NCBI RefSeq assembly: GCF_003807585.1
Contig: NZ_RMBX01000013.1
Coordinates: 186,001-250,000 of the forward strand
Direction of reading: 5' to 3'
DNA from: Chitinophaga barathri
Lineage (GTDB): Bacteria > Bacteroidota > Bacteroidia > Chitinophagales > Chitinophagaceae
DNA length: 64,000 nucleotides
How positions within the stretch are numbered: the stretch's first letter is position 1; each line of letters opens with the position of its first letter. A program made the position numbers and the translations under genes. Positions 51,520-60,311 of this stretch are shown here, one piece after another. Under the pieces are notes generated by a model. The model searched no databases. It saw nothing but the letters and a program-made list of their open reading frames with translations, and was not told the DNA's origin.

Positions 51520-53811
51520 ATGGCGATTCATATACTTGGCATCCGGCATCATGGCCCCGGTTCCGCCAGGAATGTAAAAACATTCCTGGAATCGGTTAAG
51601 CCGGATATTGTGCTGGTGGAAGGCCCGCCTGAAGCGGACGGTATTTTGCAATGGGCCGCGCATGAGGAAATGAGGCCGCCGGTGGCAATATTGTGTTACC
51701 AGCCCGATAATCCCCGCCAGTCCAGCTTTTATCCTTTCGCGGAATTTTCTCCTGAATGGCAGGCGATCCTGTATGCAAAACGGCAGAACATCCACATCCG
51801 TTTTATGGACCTGCCGGTGGCGCATCAATACGCCCTGGAGAATGAAGCGCAGGCAGCAATTTCATCCCAGCCTGAAAATGCCGGACAGGAAACCGCTCCT
51901 TCACCACCCCAGGACGAAAACACAACAACAGTTCCGGGCCAGCCCGCGATTGAAAATGAAGTGCTGCATGAAATACCTGTCCGATATGATGTAGCATCAC
52001 TGGCCCATGCGGCCGGTTATGATGATGGCGAAAAGTGGTGGGAGCATATGTTCGAACACCGGGCGGATAACCAGGATATATTCACCGCCGTCATGGAAGG
52101 CATGGGCAGCCTGCGCGAAATCTACGACGGAAAGGACAATAAGCTGGAACTGCTTCGCGAAGCGCATATGCGAAAAGTGATTAGGCAGGCTGAAAGAGAA
52201 ATGTTCCAGAACATCGCCGTGATCTGTGGCGCATGGCACGCTCCCGCGCTGCACAACATGCCCCCGCAAAAAGGCGATAACGAATTGCTGAAGGGTCTTA
52301 GCAAAGTAAAAACAGAATGTACCTGGGTACCCTGGACAAACAGCCGCCTGAGCCTCTACAGCGGTTATGGCGCGGGCATCAATTCTCCCGGCTGGTACGA
52401 GCACATCTGGCATCACCAGGAGGATGACGGTACGAAGTGGCTTGTAAAAGTCGCCAAGCTGTTCCGCGAAAAACAAATGGACACCTCGGTGGCTCATGTG
52501 ATAGAAGCCTCCCGCCTGGCCAATGCCCTGGCTGCTTTGCGCAACCTTCCCAAAGCTGGCCTGGAGGAGCTGAACGAAGCCACGTTGAGCGTGCTCTGCG
52601 GTGGTGAACCGGTATTGCTTTCGCTGGTACAGGCTGAACTGATTGTCAATAACAGGATAGGCGAAGTGCCGGTGGATATTCCCAAGCCGCCTTTACAACA
52701 GGATATTGAAAAAATACAGAAACGCCTCCGCCTGCCGGCTGCCGCGGATTGGAAAGATTACCTGCTGGACCTCCGTAAAGAAAACGACCTGGAACGCAGC
52801 GTCTTCCTGCACCGCCTGCAGATCCTTGAGCTGAAATGGGGTCACCGGTCTGATGTAACAGGTAAAGGGACCTTTAAGGAACAATGGCGCTTACAGTGGG
52901 ACCCCGGCTTTTCTGTCGATATTATCGAAAAAGGCGTATGGGGCAATACCGTAGAGGAAGCAGCAACCGGATACCTGGTGCACCTCGCCAAAGAAGCGGC
53001 GGACCTGCCTGCTGTTGGGAAACTGCTGGAAGCGGCCATCCCCGCGGAACTGCCGCTTGCCGTGGATGCATTGATCCAACGGATCAATAACCTTGCTGCG
53101 GCCAGCAGCGATGTAGTGCAGCTGATGGAAGTATTGCCCGGCCTGGTGGAAGTAAGCCGTTACGGCAACGTGCGCAAAACGGACGCAGCGCTGGTGATGG
53201 GCATCGTGGAAAGCATGACGGTACGCATATGCATCAACCTGCCGCCCGCCTGCCAGGCCATTGACGAAGACGCCGCCGCGCATTTGCAGGCGCTTTTCCC
53301 AAAACTCAACGACGCTATCAATCTCCTGCAACACGGGGAGCTGACCGGGCAATGGGAACAGACTTTAAAGGTCATCTCCCAAAACCAGGGCACTGCTCCC
53401 GTGCTGGCCGGTTATGCCACGCGTTTGCTGGCAGACCGGAAACTGCTGACTGGTGACGAACTGGTGAAAGCGTTTTATTACGCCATGTCTTCCGCAAGTG
53501 GCCCCGGCATTGCAGCCGCCTGGCTGGAAGGTTTCCTCACGGGCAGCGGCGCCATCCTGCTGCTGGACAATGATCTCTGGGGAGTGGTAAGCAGCTGGGT
53601 GGAACAATTGGAAGAAGACATGTTTATAGAAGTACTGCCGCTGCTGAGAAGAACGTTTTCCAACTTCTCCCGCCCTGAAAGAAAAAAACTCGGGGAAATG
53701 GTAAAACGCGGCGGCCGCGCGGCGGTGCCCGTAACGGAGAAAAGTTTCGACGGGCAACGCGCGGAACAGGGAATACCCGTTGTGATGGCATTATTAGGTT
53801 TACAACATTAA
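51520..53811 (+). CDS. DUF5682-family protein (YehM-like)
   Basis: 763 residues. The N-terminal domain has G7-x-x-H10 in ILGIRHHGPG, an acidic VLVEGPPEAD segment (32-41) and a second GxxH in ICGAWHAPAL (237-246). This resembles the TraB/TIKI-type fold, where two GxxH motifs and a Glu form the active region. Residues about 110-150 are a Pro/Gln-rich insertion. The rest (about 280-763) is helical. It starts 42 nt after the MoxR gene. The E. coli counterpart is the uncharacterised YehM. Any enzyme activity is inference. Confidence 0.82.
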   Translation: MAIHILGIRHHGPGSARNVKTFLESVKPDIVLVEGPPEADGILQWAAHEEMRPPVAILCYQPDNPRQSSFYPFAEFSPEWQAILYAKRQNIHIRFMDLPVAHQYALENEAQAAISSQPENAGQETAPSPPQDENTTTVPGQPAIENEVLHEIPVRYDVASLAHAAGYDDGEKWWEHMFEHRADNQDIFTAVMEGMGSLREIYDGKDNKLELLREAHMRKVIRQAEREMFQNIAVICGAWHAPALHNMPPQKGDNELLKGLSKVKTECTWVPWTNSRLSLYSGYGAGINSPGWYEHIWHHQEDDGTKWLVKVAKLFREKQMDTSVAHVIEASRLANALAALRNLPKAGLEELNEATLSVLCGGEPVLLSLVQAELIVNNRIGEVPVDIPKPPLQQDIEKIQKRLRLPAAADWKDYLLDLRKENDLERSVFLHRLQILELKWGHRSDVTGKGTFKEQWRLQWDPGFSVDIIEKGVWGNTVEEAATGYLVHLAKEAADLPAVGKLLEAAIPAELPLAVDALIQRINNLAAASSDVVQLMEVLPGLVEVSRYGNVRKTDAALVMGIVESMTVRICINLPPACQAIDEDAAAHLQALFPKLNDAINLLQHGELTGQWEQTLKVISQNQGTAPVLAGYATRLLADRKLLTGDELVKAFYYAMSSASGPGIAAAWLEGFLTGSGAILLLDNDLWGVVSSWVEQLEEDMFIEVLPLLRRTFSNFSRPERKKLGEMVKRGGRAAVPVTEKSFDGQRAEQGIPVVMALLGLQH

Positions 53812-53820
53812 TGAGCGAAC

Positions 53821-54960
53821 ATGAGTGAAGATCAACAAATGCGGAAATGGCGCCTGATCCTGGGTGGTAACCAAAGCGACGGAACAGATCACCCTCTGAA
53901 CCCGGCGGACCTGCAGCTGGATAAAACACTGGAAGCGTTGTACGACAGCGACCGCAGCGCGGGCCTAGGGGCTTCGTCGCCGAATGTGAACCGCTGGCTG
54001 GGAGATATCCGCTCTTTTTTTCCGAATACCGTGGTGCAGGTGATGCAGAAAGACGCGATGAAAAGGCTGAACCTCACGCAGATGCTGCTGGAAAAGGAAA
54101 TGCTGGAAAACGTGGACGCAGATGTTCATCTCGTAGCTACCCTGATGACGCTGAGCCGTGTGATACCCGATAAAACGAAAGATACCGCCCGCCAGGTAGT
54201 ACGCAAAGTAGTGAACGAACTGATGGCGAAACTGGCGCAGCCCACACAGCAGGCTATCGCCGGCAGCCTGAACCGTTCCGCCCGCAACTCCCGTCCAAGG
54301 CACAACGAGATCAACTGGCACGCCACGATACAGAAAAACCTGAAACACTATCAGCCCGAATACAAAACCATTATTCCCGAATCGAGGATAGGGTATGGAC
54401 GCAAAAGGACATCGCTGAAAGACGTCGTCCTGTGCATCGACCAAAGCGGTTCCATGGGCACTTCCGCTGTGTATTCGGGTATTTTCGGTTCGGTAATGGC
54501 GTCTATCCCGGCTATCAAAACCAAAATGGTGGTATTTGACACAGCTGTGGTGGATCTGACAGAAGAACTTACGGACCCGGTGGAACTATTGTTTGGCGTA
54601 CAGCTGGGTGGCGGTACAGATATCAATGCCGCGCTCACTTATTGCCAGCAGATCATTACCCGTCCGCTGGACACGGTATTGGTACTGATTTCAGACCTGT
54701 ACGAAGGCGGGAACCAGGATGGAATGAGAAAACGGGCAACTGAACTGGCCGCGGCAGGCGTGCAGGTAGTTGCACTGCTGGCTTTGAATGATGAAGGCGC
54801 TCCTGCGTATGATCATGGCAATGCGCAGTTTTTCTCCAACCTGAACATCCCTGTATTCGCCTGTACCCCGGACAAGTTCCCGGACCTGATGGCTACGGCC
54901 CTCAGCAAGCAGGATATTGGCCAATGGGCAGCCAAAGAAGATTTCGTGTTAAAGAAGTAA
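53821..54960 (+). CDS. VWA-domain protein (YehP-like)
   Basis: 379 residues. The N-terminal half (1-190) is helical. The C-terminal VWA domain has an intact metal-ion-dependent adhesion site: Asp207-x-Ser209-x-Ser211 (DQSGSM), Thr266 (GGGTD) and Asp292 (LISDLY). VWA proteins paired with MoxR ATPases bind substrates through this metal site. It follows DUF5682 by 9 nt. It resembles YehP, a VWA protein of unknown role. Confidence 0.88.
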   Translation: MSEDQQMRKWRLILGGNQSDGTDHPLNPADLQLDKTLEALYDSDRSAGLGASSPNVNRWLGDIRSFFPNTVVQVMQKDAMKRLNLTQMLLEKEMLENVDADVHLVATLMTLSRVIPDKTKDTARQVVRKVVNELMAKLAQPTQQAIAGSLNRSARNSRPRHNEINWHATIQKNLKHYQPEYKTIIPESRIGYGRKRTSLKDVVLCIDQSGSMGTSAVYSGIFGSVMASIPAIKTKMVVFDTAVVDLTEELTDPVELLFGVQLGGGTDINAALTYCQQIITRPLDTVLVLISDLYEGGNQDGMRKRATELAAAGVQVVALLALNDEGAPAYDHGNAQFFSNLNIPVFACTPDKFPDLMATALSKQDIGQWAAKEDFVLKK

Positions 54961-54970
54961 TTTAACACCC

Positions 54971-55792
54971 ATGTACACCTGCCGCAAAACGATCACTGTT
55001 ATTGTATTGTCCGCCTGGATAATGTCCTGCCGCACCGCTCACGAGCTACCTTTGCCGCCGAGACCGCCACAGGCCGTTTCAGGCAACGCCTTTTACCGGC
55101 AGGTGGACAGCATGAAATGGAATACCCGAGAGCCCATAGCGCTGAAAGAAATATTATCCGGGAATGTGCCCGCCTTTCTCCGGAAGCTGGTACCGGTGCA
55201 TACATCCATCACCGGCGCCAATGGCAAAACCATCACCGCCACCTATTACGTAACGCCCGATTACCTGTCCATCGGCGGTAATGACGATTTTGCAAGGATA
55301 CCACTTACTCCCATGACGGCTCAACTGATCGCGGACAGCCTGCAATGTTTCCTGCCCACACGGAAAATGGTCAATGATATTTACCTCGCCGCAAAAGTGA
55401 AACCTGAGCCGGTACCGCTGTATGCCTTCCGCGACAGCGCCATTATCTTCTGGCATCATCATATGATCATAGAAGGGCAGCGGAAAGGGGAAAAGGGCCT
55501 GATTGCGGGAATAAAAAAAGACGTGGTGATCAGCAGCAAAGTCTCCCGCGATCCGCGGCCGGAGCGCGTGGCCATTTACGGCTGGCATAAACCGGATGGC
55601 AAACCCATCCAGCCGTTGTATACCGGGCATGTAAACTGGTACGTGGATTATTCACACGGCATCAGGCTGGTATACCGGAAAATAAAAGTGGATAAACAGT
55701 GGATGGACTACACAGAAGTGTTGAGACACCCGGTGTATAAAACCTTATTGTGCGATGAGGATGAGTGTGATTATTTCCGGTATGGTCAGTGA
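54971..55792 (+). CDS. Hypothetical lipoprotein in the MoxR-VWA operon
   Basis: 273 residues with a short hydrophobic start and Cys20 (WIMSC), suggesting a lipoprotein. The mature part has beta-rich character with a GRKTVND-like region near 130 and no recognised family. The ATG is 10 nt after the VWA stop, so it is probably the last gene of the operon. It would place one product of this otherwise cytosolic system outside the cytoplasmic membrane. Confidence 0.7.
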   Translation: MYTCRKTITVIVLSAWIMSCRTAHELPLPPRPPQAVSGNAFYRQVDSMKWNTREPIALKEILSGNVPAFLRKLVPVHTSITGANGKTITATYYVTPDYLSIGGNDDFARIPLTPMTAQLIADSLQCFLPTRKMVNDIYLAAKVKPEPVPLYAFRDSAIIFWHHHMIIEGQRKGEKGLIAGIKKDVVISSKVSRDPRPERVAIYGWHKPDGKPIQPLYTGHVNWYVDYSHGIRLVYRKIKVDKQWMDYTEVLRHPVYKTLLCDEDECDYFRYGQ

Positions 55793-55876
55793 TTGGGGGA
55801 CAGGCAGGTTTCGGCATAATCCAGGATACCTTTACGTCTCGCTGTGGAAGCGGAACAATATTTTTACGGTACGCAT

Positions 55877-56632
55877 CTATTTTAGTGTTCCTGTATACAC
55901 CTTTGTTTCGTAGCTGATCTTTATAAAACCGTTCTCTTTGTATTTGTCAAATAACTGCTCCAGGTCCTGCATCATGGCTGGATAACCGGCGTCGCTGTTC
56001 AGTGGCATATAGGACGAGGAAGACAGCCGGCCTTTAAGGCCGTCAAGGTCAAATACCTGTTCGTTGGTAAATATCTCCAGTTCCACGGCATGCGGGGTGA
56101 AAAAGGCCTTGAGGTGCGCCATGTCTATATTCCGGTGCTGCACTTTTACATAATCTTTACCATGGTGGTTGATCAATACTTCATATTCCTGTTCAAAAGG
56201 AGTGTGCACCCTGCGTTCGTTCCAGATCAGCACGGCCAGTCCGCCCGGCTTTAATATCCGCTGGAATTCCGTTTTGCTTTTCTCCACATGGAACCAGTGG
56301 AAAGCCTGGCCCGCAATCACCGCGTCCACACTTGCCGTTTGGAGCGTAGTGTCTTCGGCGGTGGCGTGCACGGCATGAAAACCGGGATATTTCCCCAGGG
56401 TTTCCGTGGCTTTGTCCAGCATCTCCATATTAGGCTCCACAGCCATGACCGTATAACCCGCTTTGAGGAACAATGCAGTGGATATGCCCGTTCCCGCGCC
56501 TACATCGGCCAGCGTCTTATCAACCCCGAGGCCGTGTTTTTCCTGGAGGTATGTAACGACCTGCGCAGGATAACCGGGGCGGAATGCGGCGTAGTTTTCT
56601 ACGCGGTTGTTGAACCTTTGTGTATTGTCCAT
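55877..56632 (-). CDS. Class I SAM-dependent methyltransferase
   Basis: 251 residues. The SAM motif I is VGAGTG (44-49), and VEPNME (about 64-69) ends the second strand. The pattern (UbiE/Methyltransf_11 type) is clear, but the substrate is unknown. The next gene on this strand starts 12 nt further upstream of it, so they may be co-transcribed. It converges on the MoxR-VWA operon. Confidence 0.85.
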   Translation of the reverse strand: MDNTQRFNNRVENYAAFRPGYPAQVVTYLQEKHGLGVDKTLADVGAGTGISTALFLKAGYTVMAVEPNMEMLDKATETLGKYPGFHAVHATAEDTTLQTASVDAVIAGQAFHWFHVEKSKTEFQRILKPGGLAVLIWNERRVHTPFEQEYEVLINHHGKDYVKVQHRNIDMAHLKAFFTPHAVELEIFTNEQVFDLDGLKGRLSSSSYMPLNSDAGYPAMMQDLEQLFDKYKENGFIKISYETKVYTGTLK

Positions 56633-56644
56633 ACCTAAAGTTCC

Positions 56645-57064
56645 TTAAAATTTGCCAAATGACTGCCCAATGAATTGTTCCAGCCGTTGCCGCGTGAGGG
56701 TCTGATTGCCGCGGTAAAACTCTTCTTTGTCATTCAGCCTGGCGAGAGAAGCGGTGGATTGAAAGGCGAGCCATTCCACAAAGCTTTCCCTGTTAGTAAA
56801 CTTTGAAGGAATCATCATTCCGCCGTCATACAATTCACCGTAGAGGTATTCGCCTTTGTCGTTTTTCTCCAGCCCCATCCCGCAGTAATCACGGTGGGAA
56901 TAACCGAGGGAATGCCCTTCATCCAGTTTGTCGGCTACGAGGCCGGCAAGATAATACCCGAAGTATTCCGTGTCAGAAGCGAGTTCCCGCAGATAGGATT
57001 GTTCCACTGAATATTGTTTTGTACCAAGATAGTCAAACCGGAAATGAAAAAAAACTGGCGCCAT
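56645..57064 (-). CDS. Hypothetical protein, start uncertain
   Basis: 139 residues from the ATG at 57064. The open frame extends far upstream to 57490, but that part overlaps the lipoprotein gene at 57147 and has no protein-like character. It is rich in Tyr and Gly (YFGYYLAGLVADK, GEYLYGELYDGGMMIP). No family is recognised, although the small, solo, Tyr-rich form is reminiscent of immunity-type proteins. It precedes the methyltransferase gene on the same strand by 12 nt. Confidence 0.5.
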   Translation of the reverse strand: MAPVFFHFRFDYLGTKQYSVEQSYLRELASDTEYFGYYLAGLVADKLDEGHSLGYSHRDYCGMGLEKNDKGEYLYGELYDGGMMIPSKFTNRESFVEWLAFQSTASLARLNDKEEFYRGNQTLTRQRLEQFIGQSFGKF

Positions 57065-57146
57065 TGTAACTTTTTCATTTTCACATGCGTTTAAACCGTA
57101 TTGCTTACTTAGGGTACTTAACCTGACTATTAAAAATCGGAACACC

Positions 57147-57659
57147 ATGATGAAACACACACTCCGGGTGCCTGGGAAGGCCCTGCTCGCCACTGCTTTG
57201 TTCGGAATTTTCCTGGCAGCCTGTAATGATGACGATTCTCCGACTCCTCCGCCAAAACGCACCAAGGAGTACGCCTTCACTGTATCTACCGGCACCGGCG
57301 GCGGTAAAGTAACTGCCAAAGAACTTACTGACAGCACGTTTGACCTGATCCTGCGGATCGACAAATCCACCAGGGACACTACGTATAAGTTCGATCTGTA
57401 CAAAGGCAAAAAGGAAGACGGTACACTGGAACTATTCCAGACCATCGGATCGATTAAGAGCGAAACCACCGGCGCGGCCATAGAAGCCAAATGGGCCGGC
57501 GTAAAAAGTGTAACGGTGGATGGCGTAACGAAGAAATTTAACTACGACAGCCTGCTGAAGTACAAAGCGTTCGCACGCGTGGCGTTTGTAAGGAAAGATG
57601 TGACGCCCAACAAGGATAGCATCGTGGCGATTGGAAACATTGGCGGAAGCGCACAATAG
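57147..57659 (+). CDS. Hypothetical lipoprotein
   Basis: 170 residues. A signal peptide with a lipobox ending FLAAC (Cys26) is followed by an acidic Asn/Asp and Pro-rich linker (NDDDSPTPPP), typical of Bacteroidota surface lipoproteins. The rest is predicted beta-sheet, and no family is recognised. It is divergent from the gene at 57064 and shares a terminator with the GNAT gene. Confidence 0.75.
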   Translation: MMKHTLRVPGKALLATALFGIFLAACNDDDSPTPPPKRTKEYAFTVSTGTGGGKVTAKELTDSTFDLILRIDKSTRDTTYKFDLYKGKKEDGTLELFQTIGSIKSETTGAAIEAKWAGVKSVTVDGVTKKFNYDSLLKYKAFARVAFVRKDVTPNKDSIVAIGNIGGSAQ

Positions 57660-57687
57660 CCCCTTATTTTTAGTTGATATCGAAAAA

Positions 57688-57721
57688 AGAGAGCTGTACT
57701 CCCATTGGGTACGGCTCTTTT
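57688..57721. terminator. Bidirectional terminator
   Basis: A long imperfect stem (about 57688-57703 with 57707-57721) with one bulge, an A run on the left and a T run on the right, lies between the converging lipoprotein and GNAT genes. Confidence 0.8.
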
Positions 57722-58406
57722 ATTTTGTCTTTGCCGTAAGCCGGAAAAAGATCTCCCTGCGTATGCTGAAACCCATGTGTTCATACAGCCTGATAGCCCT
57801 TTCGTTCGTAGTGCCGGTATGCAGGAAAGGGATCTTACCCGATTCGAAGTGCCGGTTGACAAGATGGGTGATGAGCTGCTGTGCATATTTGCGGCCGGTG
57901 AAATCCGGGTGTGTGCAGATGGCGCTTAACTCACTGAAGTTATCCGTTCTCATCCGTTCCCCCGCAATGGCCACCAGCCTGCCTTCCTGGCGGATGCCGT
58001 AATAATTGCCCATCCGGTGCGTGTCCGGCAGGTAATAGGCCGGCATCACGAGTTGTACCAGTTCGTACATCTCGCGGCTGTTCTTTTCTCCCAGCGGCTC
58101 AACGTCCGCTGTGAACGGATCTTGTATGGGCGACTGGCAAACCATCTGTACGCAGGCCAGCTCGTTTTTTATTTCCCAGCCATCCGGCAGAGGCGGCAGA
58201 TCGCCGATGATAAAAAACTGCTCTCCCGTTTTCATCAACGGGTCCAGGGAAGCCGTTGCCGCTTCGCTGGGCTCTGCAAATCCTACAAATGAAACAATAT
58301 CGGGCTGGTATCTTTTCGCCAGCTCCGACCCGAGGGCAAATTCCCGGTGCTGGCTGTTGAGCGCACTCCAGGCGGGGTTGTCCAGTACTGAATATTTATC
58401 TTTCAT
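57720..58406 (-). CDS. GNAT-family N-acetyltransferase
   Basis: 228 residues. The C-terminal half is the acetyl-CoA-binding GNAT core, with DFTGRKYAQQLI (motif A) and a later LYEHMGFSIRRE. The N-terminal half is a separate domain of the FR47-like type. It acetylates an amine, but the substrate is unknown. The 5-prime end is not linked to any other gene. Confidence 0.85.
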   Translation of the reverse strand: MKDKYSVLDNPAWSALNSQHREFALGSELAKRYQPDIVSFVGFAEPSEAATASLDPLMKTGEQFFIIGDLPPLPDGWEIKNELACVQMVCQSPIQDPFTADVEPLGEKNSREMYELVQLVMPAYYLPDTHRMGNYYGIRQEGRLVAIAGERMRTDNFSELSAICTHPDFTGRKYAQQLITHLVNRHFESGKIPFLHTGTTNERAIRLYEHMGFSIRREIFFRLTAKTK

Positions 58407-58485
58407 ATCGGCTCTTCTTTTTTATTCGTTGATCATTTCCGTACTTATACCGCCAAATATATGACAAAGTGATGCAGGTGAAAAC

Positions 58486-58517
58486 AAAAAAGCGGCACTC
58501 TCCGGCGCCGCTTTTTT
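58486..58517 (-). terminator. Terminator after the PL6 gene
   Basis: An 11-bp perfect stem (58486-58496 with 58507-58517) whose outer pairs form an A run and a T run. It ends 30 bp past the stop of the PL6 gene on the minus strand. Confidence 0.88.
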
Positions 58518-58546
58518 GTTTGTTATAATATGATCTGATAGTTGTT

Positions 58547-59950
58547 TTATCTGGCCTGCTTCTTAAAGACAGGATTTCCCGCGAGCGGGCCTACATCTGC
58601 CGGTTTCAGCATTTTAACCGTCACGGGTTTTACCGAAACCTGGTCTGCTCCTGCATCCAGGGGAGATGTGCGGGGCTGCCCGTCCATATCGGCCACGATG
58701 CCCGCGTAACTTCCTTTGGCCGCTCCTATCGCGGGGCTGCCTTTCTGTAAATGGTAGATCCCGGCTTTGTCCTTTTGCAACATGGGATTCACCTGTACAA
58801 AACCCGAATCGGGCAGCTGGCCGGCGCCTTTTGTATTGTAGATGATATTCCCTTTGAAGGAAGGGTTCAGGTACAGCGGCCCCTGGATGGAAGCCGCTTC
58901 ATTCCCGCCCTGGATGACGTTGTAAGCAAGGGTGATAAACGTGCTGCCGATGCCGTTCGGCCGGATGGTACGGGTGATATTGTCTTCATTATCCACCAGC
59001 GTATTAAAAGCGATCAGCACACGGTCCGGGCGGTCGTGGGAGGTGAGCGGTGCTCCGTCTGCCACTTCCGCGCCGCCATTGCCGATATTGATGGCGGGAT
59101 TGCAACGTTCGAAATAATTGCTGAAAATGATATGATCGTCCCCGAAAATGCGGAGGCCCGGCGTGAGCGTGAAATAATTGCCATACACCTTGCAGAAATT
59201 CCCGTGACGAAGGGTGAACTGCGCTTTGCAGTCGCGGATAGTGTTGTAACGAAGCGTCACCGCTGAAGCTTTTACGGAGATCAGTTCATTTTCCCCTTCA
59301 CATTGCTCAAAAAGATTGTATTCCACGATGCTGTTGCTGGAAGACAGGCTGTAACCGCTGAGGCCGAACTGGAACGCTTCCGCGCCGTTGCCGGTCTGTT
59401 TGGTAAAGTCCACAAAATAATTGTGGTGTATCCAGAGGCGCTCCGCAATCTGTTTACCTGTTCCCCTCACGCCAATAAACTTCCCCAGCGTGCGTTTATG
59501 CTGAAAGGTATTGTAATCCACCTGGTGGTCGCTGCCCATGATGGTAAGGTAGTTTCCTTCCCCCGTGGTCTGGAACACGTTCCTGGTCCAGCGGCAGAAA
59601 GTGGTGCCGGGCTCCATCTTCGCCTTGTCTGAAGCATGGGTGAACTTAAACCCGATGACCTGGATATACGAAGCAGGACTTACGATCCGGAAGCCGCCCG
59701 CGCCGGTGATCTCTACTTCTCCGGGCATCTGCGCGCCGATGACGATAGGTTTGGCGGCCGTCCCGGCTTTGTTGACAAGAATGTCTTCGGTGGTGGTATA
59801 CACTCCTTTTTTCAAAAGAATGACATCCCCGGGAAGGGCGTTGCTGATGGCGGTCTGCAGCTCCGCAATGGAACCAACAATCACGGTTTTTGCCAATACG
59901 GTCTGGCAGATCAGCAGGCATAGGCTGATGAAAAGACTTGTTTTCTTCAT
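58547..59950 (-). CDS. Polysaccharide lyase family 6 enzyme
   Basis: 467 residues with a signal peptide (about 1-20). It is a right-handed parallel beta-helix. Catalytic Lys227 (ELISVKAS) and Arg248 (FTLRHGN) are 21 residues apart, the same spacing as the Lys250/Arg271 pair of chondroitinase B. GNGAEAFQFG and ECEGENE-like segments fit the metal-binding face. PL6 members degrade alginate or dermatan (chondroitin B). It is isolated from other polysaccharide genes by several kb. Confidence 0.9.
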   Translation of the reverse strand: MKKTSLFISLCLLICQTVLAKTVIVGSIAELQTAISNALPGDVILLKKGVYTTTEDILVNKAGTAAKPIVIGAQMPGEVEITGAGGFRIVSPASYIQVIGFKFTHASDKAKMEPGTTFCRWTRNVFQTTGEGNYLTIMGSDHQVDYNTFQHKRTLGKFIGVRGTGKQIAERLWIHHNYFVDFTKQTGNGAEAFQFGLSGYSLSSSNSIVEYNLFEQCEGENELISVKASAVTLRYNTIRDCKAQFTLRHGNFCKVYGNYFTLTPGLRIFGDDHIIFSNYFERCNPAINIGNGGAEVADGAPLTSHDRPDRVLIAFNTLVDNEDNITRTIRPNGIGSTFITLAYNVIQGGNEAASIQGPLYLNPSFKGNIIYNTKGAGQLPDSGFVQVNPMLQKDKAGIYHLQKGSPAIGAAKGSYAGIVADMDGQPRTSPLDAGADQVSVKPVTVKMLKPADVGPLAGNPVFKKQAR

Positions 59951-60311
59951 GTGGAATTTTATTGATCTTAAAAATACGCTTATTTATATTTCATGAAAAT
60001 ACCTATCTCCCGGATCCTGATAGCATATTAACCGGTTCAAGCCCTGATCAAGTCCACCTCATCTCCACCTCAACTCCGCCTTCCCTGTACCTCTCCTATA
60101 GGTACCATATAGGTTTCCGGTAATTACGCGGTAATTTCCACGCAAAAAGCAAAATACTATCATGCCGTTTGCCGGGCTTACTGTCCGGCCAGCCGGAAAG
60201 GAAACTAAAGCCTCCGCCTGTTAAGGTTTTTACAATCATCACCGTGATTCATATAAAAATTTCTTATACATAAGTTCTTTTCATAGTTTAGCAAAGCAAA
60301 AAATCAACCTT
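59951..60311. other. 361-bp intergenic region with phased repeats
   Basis: Lies between the divergent PL6 and MscS genes. It holds an inverted repeat GTACCT-N7-AGGTAC (60087-60105) and two direct repeats with an 11-bp period: TATAGGT at 60097 and 60108, and CGGTAATT at 60118 and 60129. The PL6 gene has no clear promoter; TAGTTTAG near 60285 is a near match for MscS. No gene is seen. Confidence 0.5.
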
